Positions 41,677 through 49,667 of a DNA stretch of 64,000 bases are shown here, one piece after another. Both the position numbers and the translations under genes were made by a program. The notes under the pieces are model-generated. The model saw nothing but the letters and a program-made list of their open reading frames with translations. It had not been told where the DNA came from and made no database searches. How positions within the stretch are numbered: the first letter of the stretch is position 1; every line of letters begins with the position of its first letter. The DNA comes from Bacillus manliponensis (GTDB lineage Bacteria > Bacillota > Bacilli > Bacillales > Bacillaceae_G): NCBI RefSeq assembly GCF_000712595.1, contig NZ_JOTN01000001.1, positions 233,901 through 297,900 on the forward strand. Direction: 5' to 3'.

Positions 41677-43526
41677 CTAAAATCCCCCCCTGTCATAAGT
41701 AGTATGAAGACAAGAATGGCTAAGCAAGCAGCTGTCACCGTTCCATATGTTTGTACCTTTCCGTCTTGCACTTTCGCCCCAGCTATGCCGACACCTTTTA
41801 TAATACCTGCCATAACTTGCGCCGCTCCTTCTACAACATACGTTTCGAACAGCTGTAGCACTTTCGCTTTCCATTTTATAAAACGAACGACAGTCACTCC
41901 ATATAACTCATCGATGTAATACTTCTCTTTTAACAAGTTGTGCGCCATTGAACCTTTACGAATTAACCAGTTGCGAGAAAACGATCGTTTCCCATATATG
42001 AGGTATGCGAGAAAAATCCCCCCAAGCGAAACGATTGTTGTAACGAACATAATCCAAGTCGGACCATGACCTGGCGCCGCCTCTTCCCCTAGCCAATCAG
42101 CAAGGAATGTGCCAAACCACGGCGTGTTGATATAACCAATACATACTGAGAATACACCGAGAATCATCATTGGCATCGTCATAGTAGCCGGTGATTCCTG
42201 CACATTGTGCTGCGTGCTCCGCGCTTCCCCTGCGAAGACGAGAAAGTATAAACGAAACATATAAAACGATGTAAATAACGCTGCAAGTAGCGCTAAAGCG
42301 AACAATCCATAATTCCCACTCTCCCACGCTGCAATGAAAATTTCCTCTTTGCTAAAGAAACCAGAAAGCAGCGGAACACCACTAATTGCAAGCGTGCCGA
42401 TCAGAAATAACGTAGCCGTTACTTTCATCTTCTGAAATAAACCACCCATTTTTTCGATATCTTGTGTATGCACAGCGTGAATGACGCTACCAGCCGCTAA
42501 AAATAGTAACGCTTTAAAAAAAGCGTGTGTTGTTAAATGGAAAATTGCGGCCGTATACCCACCCGCGCCAAGCGCAAGCATCATATAGCCAAGTTGACTA
42601 ACAGTTGAATACGCAAGAACACGTTTTATATCCGTTTGTACAAGCGCAATCGACGCAGCAAAAATGGCGGTAAACCCACCAATGATAGCAACAGTTTGCA
42701 TCGCTACTTCGCTTGCTACAAATAACGGGAACATAACAGCAACTAAATATACGCCAGCCGCCACCATCGTCGCCGCATGAATGAGCGCCGACACAGGCGT
42801 TGGTCCTTCCATTGCGTCAGGTAACCACGTATGTAGCGGGAACTGACCAGACTTCCCAATCGCACCAACAAAGATTAAAATCGCCGTTACAGTCAGCATC
42901 GTCCCTGATATATCTCCGGCTTGTACCGCTTGAAAAATAACGTCGTACTCAAAGCTGCCCGTTTCTAAAAACAACAAGATGATTCCAATAAGCAGCCCAA
43001 CATCTCCAATACGCGTCATAATAAATGCTTTTTTTGCTGCAGCTTTTGCCTCTTCTTTAAAAAAGTAAAACCCAATGAGTAAAAACGACCCGAGGCCAAC
43101 GAGCTCCCAAAAGATGTACAGCTGTAATACATTTGTTGAAATAACAAGGCCAAGCATCGCAAATGTAAACAGTCCTAAATATGCGTAAAAGATAGGCAAT
43201 CTTTCGTCTCCATCCATATACCCTTTCGCATACACATGTACAAGCAAACTTACGATTGTGACGATAAACAGCATAAGTGCATTTAATGCCGTCACTTCAA
43301 ATCCAAACGAGATGTTTACATCGCCAAATTGTAACCAAGTCCAACTCTCTTTCACTGTTTCATTCGACAGACGTTCTATTAATACAAGAACTGCACCAAC
43401 AAATGAAAGAAAAACGAAGAAAATAGCTATAAAACTACTACTCTCTCTTAATTTCCTTTGCAAAATAACCAGTAAAACGAAGGATATGAGCGGAAAGAGT
43501 GGTATGAGCCACGCATAGTCCATCAT
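41673..43526 (-). CDS. nuoL: NADH dehydrogenase-like subunit L
   Basis: The product has 617 residues. Antiporter-like core (SGQFPLHTWLPDAMEGPTPVSALIHAATMVAAGVY) plus the C-terminal lateral helix that NuoL uses to span the membrane arm. Start ATG 43526 follows GGAGGG. Confidence 0.95.
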   Translation of the reverse strand: MMDYAWLIPLFPLISFVLLVILQRKLRESSSFIAIFFVFLSFVGAVLVLIERLSNETVKESWTWLQFGDVNISFGFEVTALNALMLFIVTIVSLLVHVYAKGYMDGDERLPIFYAYLGLFTFAMLGLVISTNVLQLYIFWELVGLGSFLLIGFYFFKEEAKAAAKKAFIMTRIGDVGLLIGIILLFLETGSFEYDVIFQAVQAGDISGTMLTVTAILIFVGAIGKSGQFPLHTWLPDAMEGPTPVSALIHAATMVAAGVYLVAVMFPLFVASEVAMQTVAIIGGFTAIFAASIALVQTDIKRVLAYSTVSQLGYMMLALGAGGYTAAIFHLTTHAFFKALLFLAAGSVIHAVHTQDIEKMGGLFQKMKVTATLFLIGTLAISGVPLLSGFFSKEEIFIAAWESGNYGLFALALLAALFTSFYMFRLYFLVFAGEARSTQHNVQESPATMTMPMMILGVFSVCIGYINTPWFGTFLADWLGEEAAPGHGPTWIMFVTTIVSLGGIFLAYLIYGKRSFSRNWLIRKGSMAHNLLKEKYYIDELYGVTVVRFIKWKAKVLQLFETYVVEGAAQVMAGIIKGVGIAGAKVQDGKVQTYGTVTAACLAILVFILLMTGGDFR

Positions 43527-43543
43527 TGGTTCTCCCTCCTTTT

Positions 43544-43858
43544 CTAATGCTTTAAAGAATCCATTTCATCGATATTGACCGTTGTACGATTTCTATATAA
43601 AGCTATTAAAATAGCAAGCCCAACCGCTGCCTCTGCCGCAGCTACGGACATTGTAAATAGCGAAAAGACTTGCCCCTCTATATTTGGGAAGAAACCGAAC
43701 TTACTAAATGCAACTAAGTTTAAGTTAGCCGCATTTAACATGAGTTCAATGCACACAAGAACAATGACGGTATTTCGCTTTGTCAAAGCTCCGTATAAGC
43801 CGATGCAAAAGAGAATAATCGCAAGCGTAAAGTAAGCAGATGCAGGTACACTACTCAT
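43544..43858 (-). CDS. nuoK: NADH dehydrogenase-like subunit K
   Basis: The product has 104 residues, three transmembrane helices with two conserved in-membrane glutamates ([16 protein letters not shown] and [10 protein letters not shown]). Overlaps nuoJ by 8 bases. Confidence 0.95.
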   Translation of the reverse strand: MSSVPASAYFTLAIILFCIGLYGALTKRNTVIVLVCIELMLNAANLNLVAFSKFGFFPNIEGQVFSLFTMSVAAAEAAVGLAILIALYRNRTTVNIDEMDSLKH

Positions 43859-44369
43859 CTAAATCCCTCTCTTTCTCATCTTTCCTTGCTAACACAATTG
43901 CCCCAACAAGAGCCACAAGTAGAATAACTGATACAAGTTCAAACGGAATAATATATTTTGTGTAAAGCAGCTCACCGATTTGACGTGTATTATTTTCGTG
44001 AAGTGCCGATCCATTCTCGCTTGAAGAAAAATCAAGATTATTCACCGCAAAGTACATCACTGCTCCAAATGTACAAACAGCTAGTAGCACGATGACGCTT
44101 CGCCAACTAAACTTCATTTCACTTTCATCGTTATGCTTTGTGAGCATAATGCCAAAAATCATAATAATCGTGACTGCACCGGAATAAATTAAAATTTGCA
44201 CAACACCAACAAACTCCGCTTCTAACATAAAGTAAAGACCAGCGATGCTAAGAAATGTGAACACAAGCGAAAGCATCATATGCATAACCTTTGTCACACT
44301 CAGCATAAGAACACCGCCAATAATTGCCGTTAGGGATAGCGCAAGGAATGCTAAAAACTCACCACTCAT
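43851..44369 (-). CDS. nuoJ: NADH dehydrogenase-like subunit J
   Basis: The product has 172 residues, five helices, NuoJ pattern ([24 protein letters not shown]). Start overlaps the nuoI stop by 4 bases (ATGA). Confidence 0.95.
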   Translation of the reverse strand: MSGEFLAFLALSLTAIIGGVLMLSVTKVMHMMLSLVFTFLSIAGLYFMLEAEFVGVVQILIYSGAVTIIMIFGIMLTKHNDESEMKFSWRSVIVLLAVCTFGAVMYFAVNNLDFSSSENGSALHENNTRQIGELLYTKYIIPFELVSVILLVALVGAIVLARKDEKERDLDE

Positions 44370-44785
44370 GCTTTATTCTCCCTTCTGACATTTTCATCAT
44401 TTTCATTTAACCACTGTAAATTTTTAAATAAATCATCACGTGTATACTCAGCAAGTTCAAAGTTATTCGTCATCACAATCGCTTCTGTTGGGCAAACTTC
44501 TGTACATAAATCACAAAGAATACAAATCTCGAAATTAATATCATACGTATCAATAATTTTGCCTTTCTTCTCCGGGTCCGGATGCTTCTTTCCCGTTAAC
44601 TGAATGCAATCTGTCGGACAAATATTCGCGCACTGATTACAAACGATGCATTTTTCAGGATAAAACTTCTGAATCCCGCGAAACCGGTCCGGAAGCGGGA
44701 TCGGTTCATTGGGATAATCATACGTAACTTTCTTCTTACTCAAATTGCTTAACGTATACTTTAGCCCCTTTAATAATCCTTTCAT
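44366..44785 (-). CDS. nuoI: NADH dehydrogenase-like iron-sulfur subunit I
   Basis: The product has 139 residues. Two 4Fe-4S ferredoxin motifs: CIVCNQCANICPTDC and CILCDLCTEVCPTEA. Carries electrons toward quinone. The spacer to nuoH holds repeat copy D. Confidence 0.95.
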   Translation of the reverse strand: MKGLLKGLKYTLSNLSKKKVTYDYPNEPIPLPDRFRGIQKFYPEKCIVCNQCANICPTDCIQLTGKKHPDPEKKGKIIDTYDINFEICILCDLCTEVCPTEAIVMTNNFELAEYTRDDLFKNLQWLNENDENVRRENKA

Positions 44786-44837
44786 GTATTCTCCCCCCTG
44801 TATTAATCCAAATCATGAATATACAGACAACTACTCT

Positions 44838-44937
44838 TTTTGTTTCAAACACAGCTCGTGCCACTCAAAAGCACTGACCGTTACCTCGCAACACCAGCCC
44901 CTCTCTTCCTTCCTAAAAAAGAGGTTTTAGGTTTTAG
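44838..44937 (+). repeat. Structured repeat family 2, copy D (nuoI-nuoH spacer)
   Basis: Core CTGACCGTTAC (44874-44884), with TTTTTGTTTCAAACA before it and AAAAAAGAGGTTTTAGG after it. It shares both flanking blocks with copy C at 47.2 kb. It fills most of the 168-base spacer, in antisense orientation to the operon if copies B-D are read on the plus strand. Confidence 0.65.
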
Positions 44938-44953
44938 GCTTTAGGTTTTTTAA

Positions 44954-45958
44954 TTAAAAAAACAATTCCTTTATAATGGCTGTTATGAAAATATTCGCAA
45001 GCGCAACTGGAAGCAAAACCTTCCATCCAAATTCCATGAGCTGATCGCCACGTAAGCGTGGGAACGTAACTCGAAACCAAATAAGCAAAAACACAATACA
45101 GCTAAATTTCAATGCGAACCAAACTGCACCCGGAATAAATGTTAAGAACGGAAGCGGCTTCCATCCCCCCAAGAAGAGTACTGTAATCAGCGCGGACATT
45201 CCGAAGAAATACACGTACTCAGATAACATAAAGAAAGCCCAGCGAAACCCTGAATATTCCGTATGATATCCAGACACAAGTTCCGATTCCGCTTCTGGAA
45301 GGTCAAATGGCGTTCGATTAAGCTCTGCTACCGCCGCAATTAAGAAAATAACAAACCCGATTGGCTGAACGAAGATGTACCATATCTTTTCCTGCGACTG
45401 TACAATTTCGTTTAAATTCAAACTTCCCGCTAATAGAACAACACCAATCACACTCATCACAAGCGGAATTTCGTAGGAAATCATTTGCGCGGCCGCACGC
45501 ATACCGCCAATTAATGAATATTTGTTGTTTGATGCCCAGCCGGCTGTAACGACACCGATTGTCGTAATGCTAGATACAGCAATGTAATACAACAATCCAA
45601 CACCAATGTCAGCAAATTGTAGATTTTCCGTAAATGGAATAACAGCTAGCACCATAAATGCTGGTGCAAACGCAATAACAGGAGCAAGTAAAAAAAGTGG
45701 CTTATCGGCAGCTTTTGGCACCGTATCTTCTTTTATAAGCAACTTTAGTACATCCGCTACCGTTTGCAGCAGACCAAACCGCCCACCAACTTGGTTCGGT
45801 CCAATGCGCCCTTGCATAAACCCCATTACCTTTCTTTCTGCCAAAATACCATATGTAACAAAGCCAAGTACGACAAACAATAATAATGTCGCAAGGCCAA
45901 AGAAGATGAAAAAGTTGGTCCAACTTGTAGGTGATTCTAAGAGGTGTTCTACCATCAT
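44954..45958 (-). CDS. nuoH: NADH dehydrogenase-like subunit H
   Basis: The product has 334 residues with eight helices. Complex I subunit 1 signatures: GFMQGRIGPNQVGGRFGLLQTVADVLKLL and PFDLPEAESELVSGYHTEYSG. Forms the quinone site with NuoB and NuoD. Overlaps nuoD by 4 bases. Confidence 0.95.
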   Translation of the reverse strand: MMVEHLLESPTSWTNFFIFFGLATLLLFVVLGFVTYGILAERKVMGFMQGRIGPNQVGGRFGLLQTVADVLKLLIKEDTVPKAADKPLFLLAPVIAFAPAFMVLAVIPFTENLQFADIGVGLLYYIAVSSITTIGVVTAGWASNNKYSLIGGMRAAAQMISYEIPLVMSVIGVVLLAGSLNLNEIVQSQEKIWYIFVQPIGFVIFLIAAVAELNRTPFDLPEAESELVSGYHTEYSGFRWAFFMLSEYVYFFGMSALITVLFLGGWKPLPFLTFIPGAVWFALKFSCIVFLLIWFRVTFPRLRGDQLMEFGWKVLLPVALANIFITAIIKELFF

Positions 45959-47055
45959 CCATCAACCTCCCCAAGCACAATATCAATGCCGCCCAAAATG
46001 GTAATGAGGTTCGCGATGTTTTCTCCCTTTAGAAGTTCTGGTAAAATTTGTAGGTTATAAAAAGAGGGACGGCGGAATTTTAAGCGATATGGTTCTTTCT
46101 TCCCATCGCTCGCGATATAACAGCCAATTTCTCCACGCGGTGATTCAATACGCACAAATGCCTCGCCTTTTGGCGCTTTAATAATGCGCGGTACTTTTGC
46201 TAAAATAGCACCTTCTTTCGGGAACTGTTCCACCGCTTGTTCAATAATTTTGAGAGATTCTTCAATTTCTTGCATACGACAGACGTAACGATCTAACGCA
46301 TCGCCCTTTTCACCAACTGGAACGTCGAAATGAAATCGGTTATAAATTGAGTATGGTTCGTCTTTACGCAAATCCCAATTTACACCTGTACACCTTAAAT
46401 TTGCGCCGCTTAGCGAATATGAAAGGGCCTCTTCTGCACTATATATCCCAACGTCTTTTACACGATTTAAAAAAATTTCATTCCCACTCACAAGATCATG
46501 GTATCCTGCTAACTGCTCTCTCATATATGGAACAAACTCGCGAACTTTTTCAATCCATCCATCCGGAGCATCCCACTTTACACCACCAACGCGCATATAA
46601 TTAAACGTCAAACGGGCTCCGCATAGTTCATTTAGTAAATTAATGATCATTTCCCGTTCACGAAACGCATATAAAAATGGACTTACCGCTCCGATATCAA
46701 GTAAGTTTGTTCCCCACCAAACGAGGTGACTCGCAACGCGTCCAAGTTCCATCGCAAGTACGCGTAAATATTCAGCTCGCTCCGGAATTTCAAGTTCCAT
46801 CATCGTCTCCACCGCGTGACAAACCACATAGTTATTGGTCATTGCAGATAAGTAATCCATTCGGTCTGTATACGGAATAATTTGTGTATACTGTAAGTTC
46901 TCCGCAATCTTTTCTGTGCCGCGGTGCAAATACCCAATGACCGGCGTCGCTTCCTTAATCGTTTCTCCATCAATTTTAATCACGAGCCGAAAAACACCGT
47001 GCGTACTCGGGTGCTGCGGTCCAACATTTAAAAGCATTTCTTCTGTACGAATCAT
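45955..47055 (-). CDS. nuoD: NADH dehydrogenase-like subunit D
   Basis: The product has 366 residues, 49-kDa family. N-terminal NVGPQHPSTHGVFRLVI with the quinone-site His; YTDRMDYLSAM, GARLTFNYMRVGGVKWD and the C-terminal LPELLKGENIANLITILGGIDIVLGEVDG are diagnostic. The spacer to nuoC holds repeat copy C. Confidence 0.95.
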   Translation of the reverse strand: MIRTEEMLLNVGPQHPSTHGVFRLVIKIDGETIKEATPVIGYLHRGTEKIAENLQYTQIIPYTDRMDYLSAMTNNYVVCHAVETMMELEIPERAEYLRVLAMELGRVASHLVWWGTNLLDIGAVSPFLYAFREREMIINLLNELCGARLTFNYMRVGGVKWDAPDGWIEKVREFVPYMREQLAGYHDLVSGNEIFLNRVKDVGIYSAEEALSYSLSGANLRCTGVNWDLRKDEPYSIYNRFHFDVPVGEKGDALDRYVCRMQEIEESLKIIEQAVEQFPKEGAILAKVPRIIKAPKGEAFVRIESPRGEIGCYIASDGKKEPYRLKFRRPSFYNLQILPELLKGENIANLITILGGIDIVLGEVDG

Positions 47056-47152
47056 AGCTTCACACCCCCTGTTTCTTCTATTGATTCGCTTTATTTCTAA
47101 ATAACCAAACCCCCTGTTTTACATCGCCAGTTACTAATGAAGGTCTACTACC

Positions 47153-47250
47153 TCCTTTTGTTTCAAACATCGCACGAGGCAGTCAAAGGTACTAATCGCT
47201 ACTATGCATGGAGTAACATACTCTCCAATCTAAAAAGACAGGTTTTAGAG
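47153..47250 (+). repeat. Structured repeat family 2, copy C (nuoD-nuoC spacer)
   Basis: Core CTAATCGCTAC (47192-47202), then an ATGGAGTAACATACTCTCC hairpin and AAAAAGACAGGTTTTAGAGG. The left block (TTTTGTTTCAAACATCGCAC) matches copy D; the right block matches copy B. It occupies half of the 207-base spacer between nuoD and nuoC. Confidence 0.65.
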
Positions 47251-47262
47251 GTTTTAAAATCT

Positions 47263-48516
47263 TTACAACTCCATATCATACGGCTCATAATCTTTTCGAA
47301 GTGGGTGCCCAACCCAATCATCTGGCATCATAATCCGCTTTAGATTCGGATGTCCTTCAAAGGTAACCCCTAGCAAGTCATATGCTTCTCGCTCGGGCCA
47401 ATCCGCACCGCGCCATAGCTGAGCAATAGAAGGAATTTTCGGCTCCGCTCGATCTAATTTCACTTTGACAGCAACAGACTGCTTCTTTCCATATGAAAAC
47501 AAGTGAACATATACTTCCATATGCGAGACAAAATCCGTTGCATGTAATTCGGACATATAATCAAAAGCTAAATCTTTATGACTCTTCAATAATTCCATCA
47601 CGCCATAGTAATGTTCTAACTTTACAACAAGTGTCGGAACATCTTTTGAAAGTGCATTAATATACGACTCCTCTAACACATTTTTGCCAAGTTTCGCTAC
47701 AACTTCTCTCACATAACGATCTAAATACGGCTGATTGAGAGAAGGCTTGACCGGTTCTTCTGCGACGCTTTCTTCTTGTTTACTAGCCGTGCGCGCTTTG
47801 GCGGCTGCCGCTGCTTTCGCCTTCGCTGTAGCAATTGCCTTTGCTTTCTCTTCAGGTGTTACTTCTCCATTCTCCATCGCCTTCTTCTTCGCTAATGCTG
47901 CCGCTTTTGCTTTGGCCGCCGCTGCTGCCTTCGCTTTCGCTTTTTCTTCTTCCGTTACTTCTCCGCCCTCCATCGCCTGCTTCTTCGCTAACGCTGCCGC
48001 TTTTGCTTTAGCCGCCGCTGCTGCCTTTGCTTTCGCTTTTTCTTCTTCCGTTACTTCTCCACTCTCCATCGTCTGCTTCTTCGCTAACGCTGCCGCTTTT
48101 GCTTTGGCCGCCGCTGCTGCCTTCGCTTTCGCTTTTTCTTCTTCCATTATTTCTCTACTCTCCATCGTCTGCTTCGCTGATGCTGTTACCTTCACTTTTT
48201 CTTCTTCCGCTGCTTCGCCGCTCTCCATCATTTTTTGTTTAGCAATTTCTTTTGCGCGCCTTTTTGCCGCTTCTACTGCGCGGCGCTTCTTCTCGGCTAT
48301 ATCTTCTTCCTCTATTTGTTCCACTGCTTTCTCCATTACACGCTGCTTCGCTTCTTCAAAAACTTGATTTCTATCTTCCCCATCCATTTTTGATAACGCT
48401 TTCTCTATTGGTTCTTCTATTAGTTTCTTCGCTTCAAGGCGCCTTCTCGCTTCTTCCTTTGCCAATAATGCCGCTTCTCTTTTTAACTCATTTATATCTT
48501 CCTTACTCTCTTTCAT
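47263..48516 (-). CDS. nuoC: NuoC with long repeat-containing N-terminal extension
   Basis: The product has 417 residues, about twice the usual length. Residues 1-117 are a Lys/Glu/Arg/Ala-rich coiled coil. Residues 118-243 are four copies of a 32-residue Ala/Lys/Glu repeat. The 30-kDa NuoC domain starts near 258 ([19 protein letters not shown]) and includes the diagnostic [21 protein letters not shown] and PLRKDYEPY. Overlaps nuoB by 4 bases. The extension has no known function; it could be a flexible surface or interaction arm. Confidence 0.93.
   Translation of the reverse strand: MKESKEDINELKREAALLAKEEARRRLEAKKLIEEPIEKALSKMDGEDRNQVFEEAKQRVMEKAVEQIEEEDIAEKKRRAVEAAKRRAKEIAKQKMMESGEAAEEEKVKVTASAKQTMESREIMEEEKAKAKAAAAAKAKAAALAKKQTMESGEVTEEEKAKAKAAAAAKAKAAALAKKQAMEGGEVTEEEKAKAKAAAAAKAKAAALAKKKAMENGEVTPEEKAKAIATAKAKAAAAAKARTASKQEESVAEEPVKPSLNQPYLDRYVREVVAKLGKNVLEESYINALSKDVPTLVVKLEHYYGVMELLKSHKDLAFDYMSELHATDFVSHMEVYVHLFSYGKKQSVAVKVKLDRAEPKIPSIAQLWRGADWPEREAYDLLGVTFEGHPNLKRIMMPDDWVGHPLRKDYEPYDMEL
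47788..48165 (-). repeat. 96-bp coding tandem repeat in nuoC
   Basis: Three full units and one partial unit (residues 118-243), each [19 protein letters not shown]-type. DNA units are nearly identical. The opposite strand consequently shows a long spurious ORF. Confidence 0.9.
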
Positions 48517-49031
48517 CGGTTTGTCACCTGCTTCCCAGTCTTCGCTTCATACCGAATTTTTTCTTTTAATTTATTTATCCCATAAATTAAAGCAGCTGGA
48601 TTTGGCGGGCAACCTGGAATGTATACATCAACAGGTACAATTTGATCAACACCCTTTACCACTGCGTATGAATTAATATATGGTCCCCCCGCTGTCGCAC
48701 AAGAGCCCATCGCAATAACCCATTTCGGTTCAGGCATTTGATCATATAATCTTCGAACGATTGGCGCCATTTTTTTCGTTACTGTACCAGAGACAATCAT
48801 CACATCAGATTGACGCGGAGAGGTTCGAAAAAATGAACCAAAGCGATCTAAATCATAATGTGATGAGCCAACTCCCATCATTTCAATTGCACAACATGCA
48901 AGGCCAAAAGTCATCGGCCATAACGAATTACTACGAGCCCACCCCTTTACTTGCTCTAGCGTCGTGAAAAAAATGTTTCTCTCTAACTCTGCTCGTTCAT
49001 TTGGATGAAGTTCCTCAAAATTTATAGCCAT
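48513..49031 (-). CDS. nuoB: NADH dehydrogenase-like subunit B
   Basis: The product has 172 residues from ATG 49031 ([13 protein letters not shown]), AAGAAGGTG 5-6 nt upstream. N2 cluster ligands CC in [11 protein letters not shown] plus later Cys residues in GSCATAGG and IPGCPPNP. Overlaps nuoA by 10 bases and nuoC by 4. Confidence 0.95.
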   Translation of the reverse strand: MAINFEELHPNERAELERNIFFTTLEQVKGWARSNSLWPMTFGLACCAIEMMGVGSSHYDLDRFGSFFRTSPRQSDVMIVSGTVTKKMAPIVRRLYDQMPEPKWVIAMGSCATAGGPYINSYAVVKGVDQIVPVDVYIPGCPPNPAALIYGINKLKEKIRYEAKTGKQVTNR

Positions 49032-49390
49032 TTTAACACCTTCTTCTTCCAAGCATATGCAAGACCAATGAGTAACATAATAACAAAAATGAGCATTTCC
49101 ACTAATGCAAACAAACCGAGGTTATCATACGCCACTGCCCACGAATATAAAAACACCGTTTCTACGTCAAAAATGACAAAGAGTAGTGCAAACATATAGT
49201 AGCGAGCATGGAAGCGAACATTTGCATCGTGAAAAGGCTCAATCCCACTTTCATATGTTGTTATCTTTGCTGCATTTGGCTTATGAGGCCGTAATATTCG
49301 TCCTGCTGTAAGAGCAACTACAGGAAGTAATATACCTAATAACAAGAAAATCATCAAAATCATATAGCTGTTTTCATATACATGCTCCAC
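49022..49390 (-). CDS. nuoA: NADH dehydrogenase-like subunit A
   Basis: The product has 122 residues, three helices, typical [39 protein letters not shown] block. First gene of the nuo operon. Together with B, C, D, H-N it makes an 11-subunit complex; no nuoE, nuoF or nuoG is present. Confidence 0.95.
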   Translation of the reverse strand: MEHVYENSYMILMIFLLLGILLPVVALTAGRILRPHKPNAAKITTYESGIEPFHDANVRFHARYYMFALLFVIFDVETVFLYSWAVAYDNLGLFALVEMLIFVIMLLIGLAYAWKKKVLKWL

Positions 49391-49456
49391 TGCTTGAAAC
49401 TCCCCCTTCTACTTTTGAAAGCTTCACTTAGTACAAAGTATGATGATTTTATTCTA

Positions 49457-49490
49457 ATTATTATTTTTTAATTTTTCTAAAAATAATAAT
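49457..49490. promoter_or_regulatory. AT-rich inverted repeat upstream of nuoA
   Basis: ATTATTATTTTT (49457-49468) and AAAAATAATAAT (49479-49490), 12-base perfect arms. It lies 65-100 bp upstream of nuoA in the divergent region with the GGDEF/EAL gene. Confidence 0.45.
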
Positions 49491-49543
49491 CAAACGTATT
49501 ATATCAAACATCAAATTACGATGTCGACATAATAAAAAATTTT

Positions 49544-49557
49544 AGAAAACGCTTTCT
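49544..49557. promoter_or_regulatory. Candidate cre site (CcpA box)
   Basis: AGAAAACGCTTTCT is palindromic and matches the cre consensus WTGNAANCGNWNNCW with one mismatch. It is in the divergent region between nuoA (start 49390) and the GGDEF/EAL gene (start near 49668), 110-154 bp from each. Confidence 0.5.
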
Positions 49558-49667
49558 ATTTCATATTATTCTGCCCTTTCCCTTCGTATCCTTTGTTATC
49601 CTTTCTAAAAGATGTAAAATAAAACTATAAAAGATATATATTTAAAAGAACATCGTAGGTGAATGGC

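Noticed and set aside
47735-48367. 210-residue plus-strand ORF opposite nuoC, rich in Ala and Phe
   Set aside because: It is the reverse reading of the nuoC 96-bp repeat; no ribosome site, and it lies fully inside a real gene.
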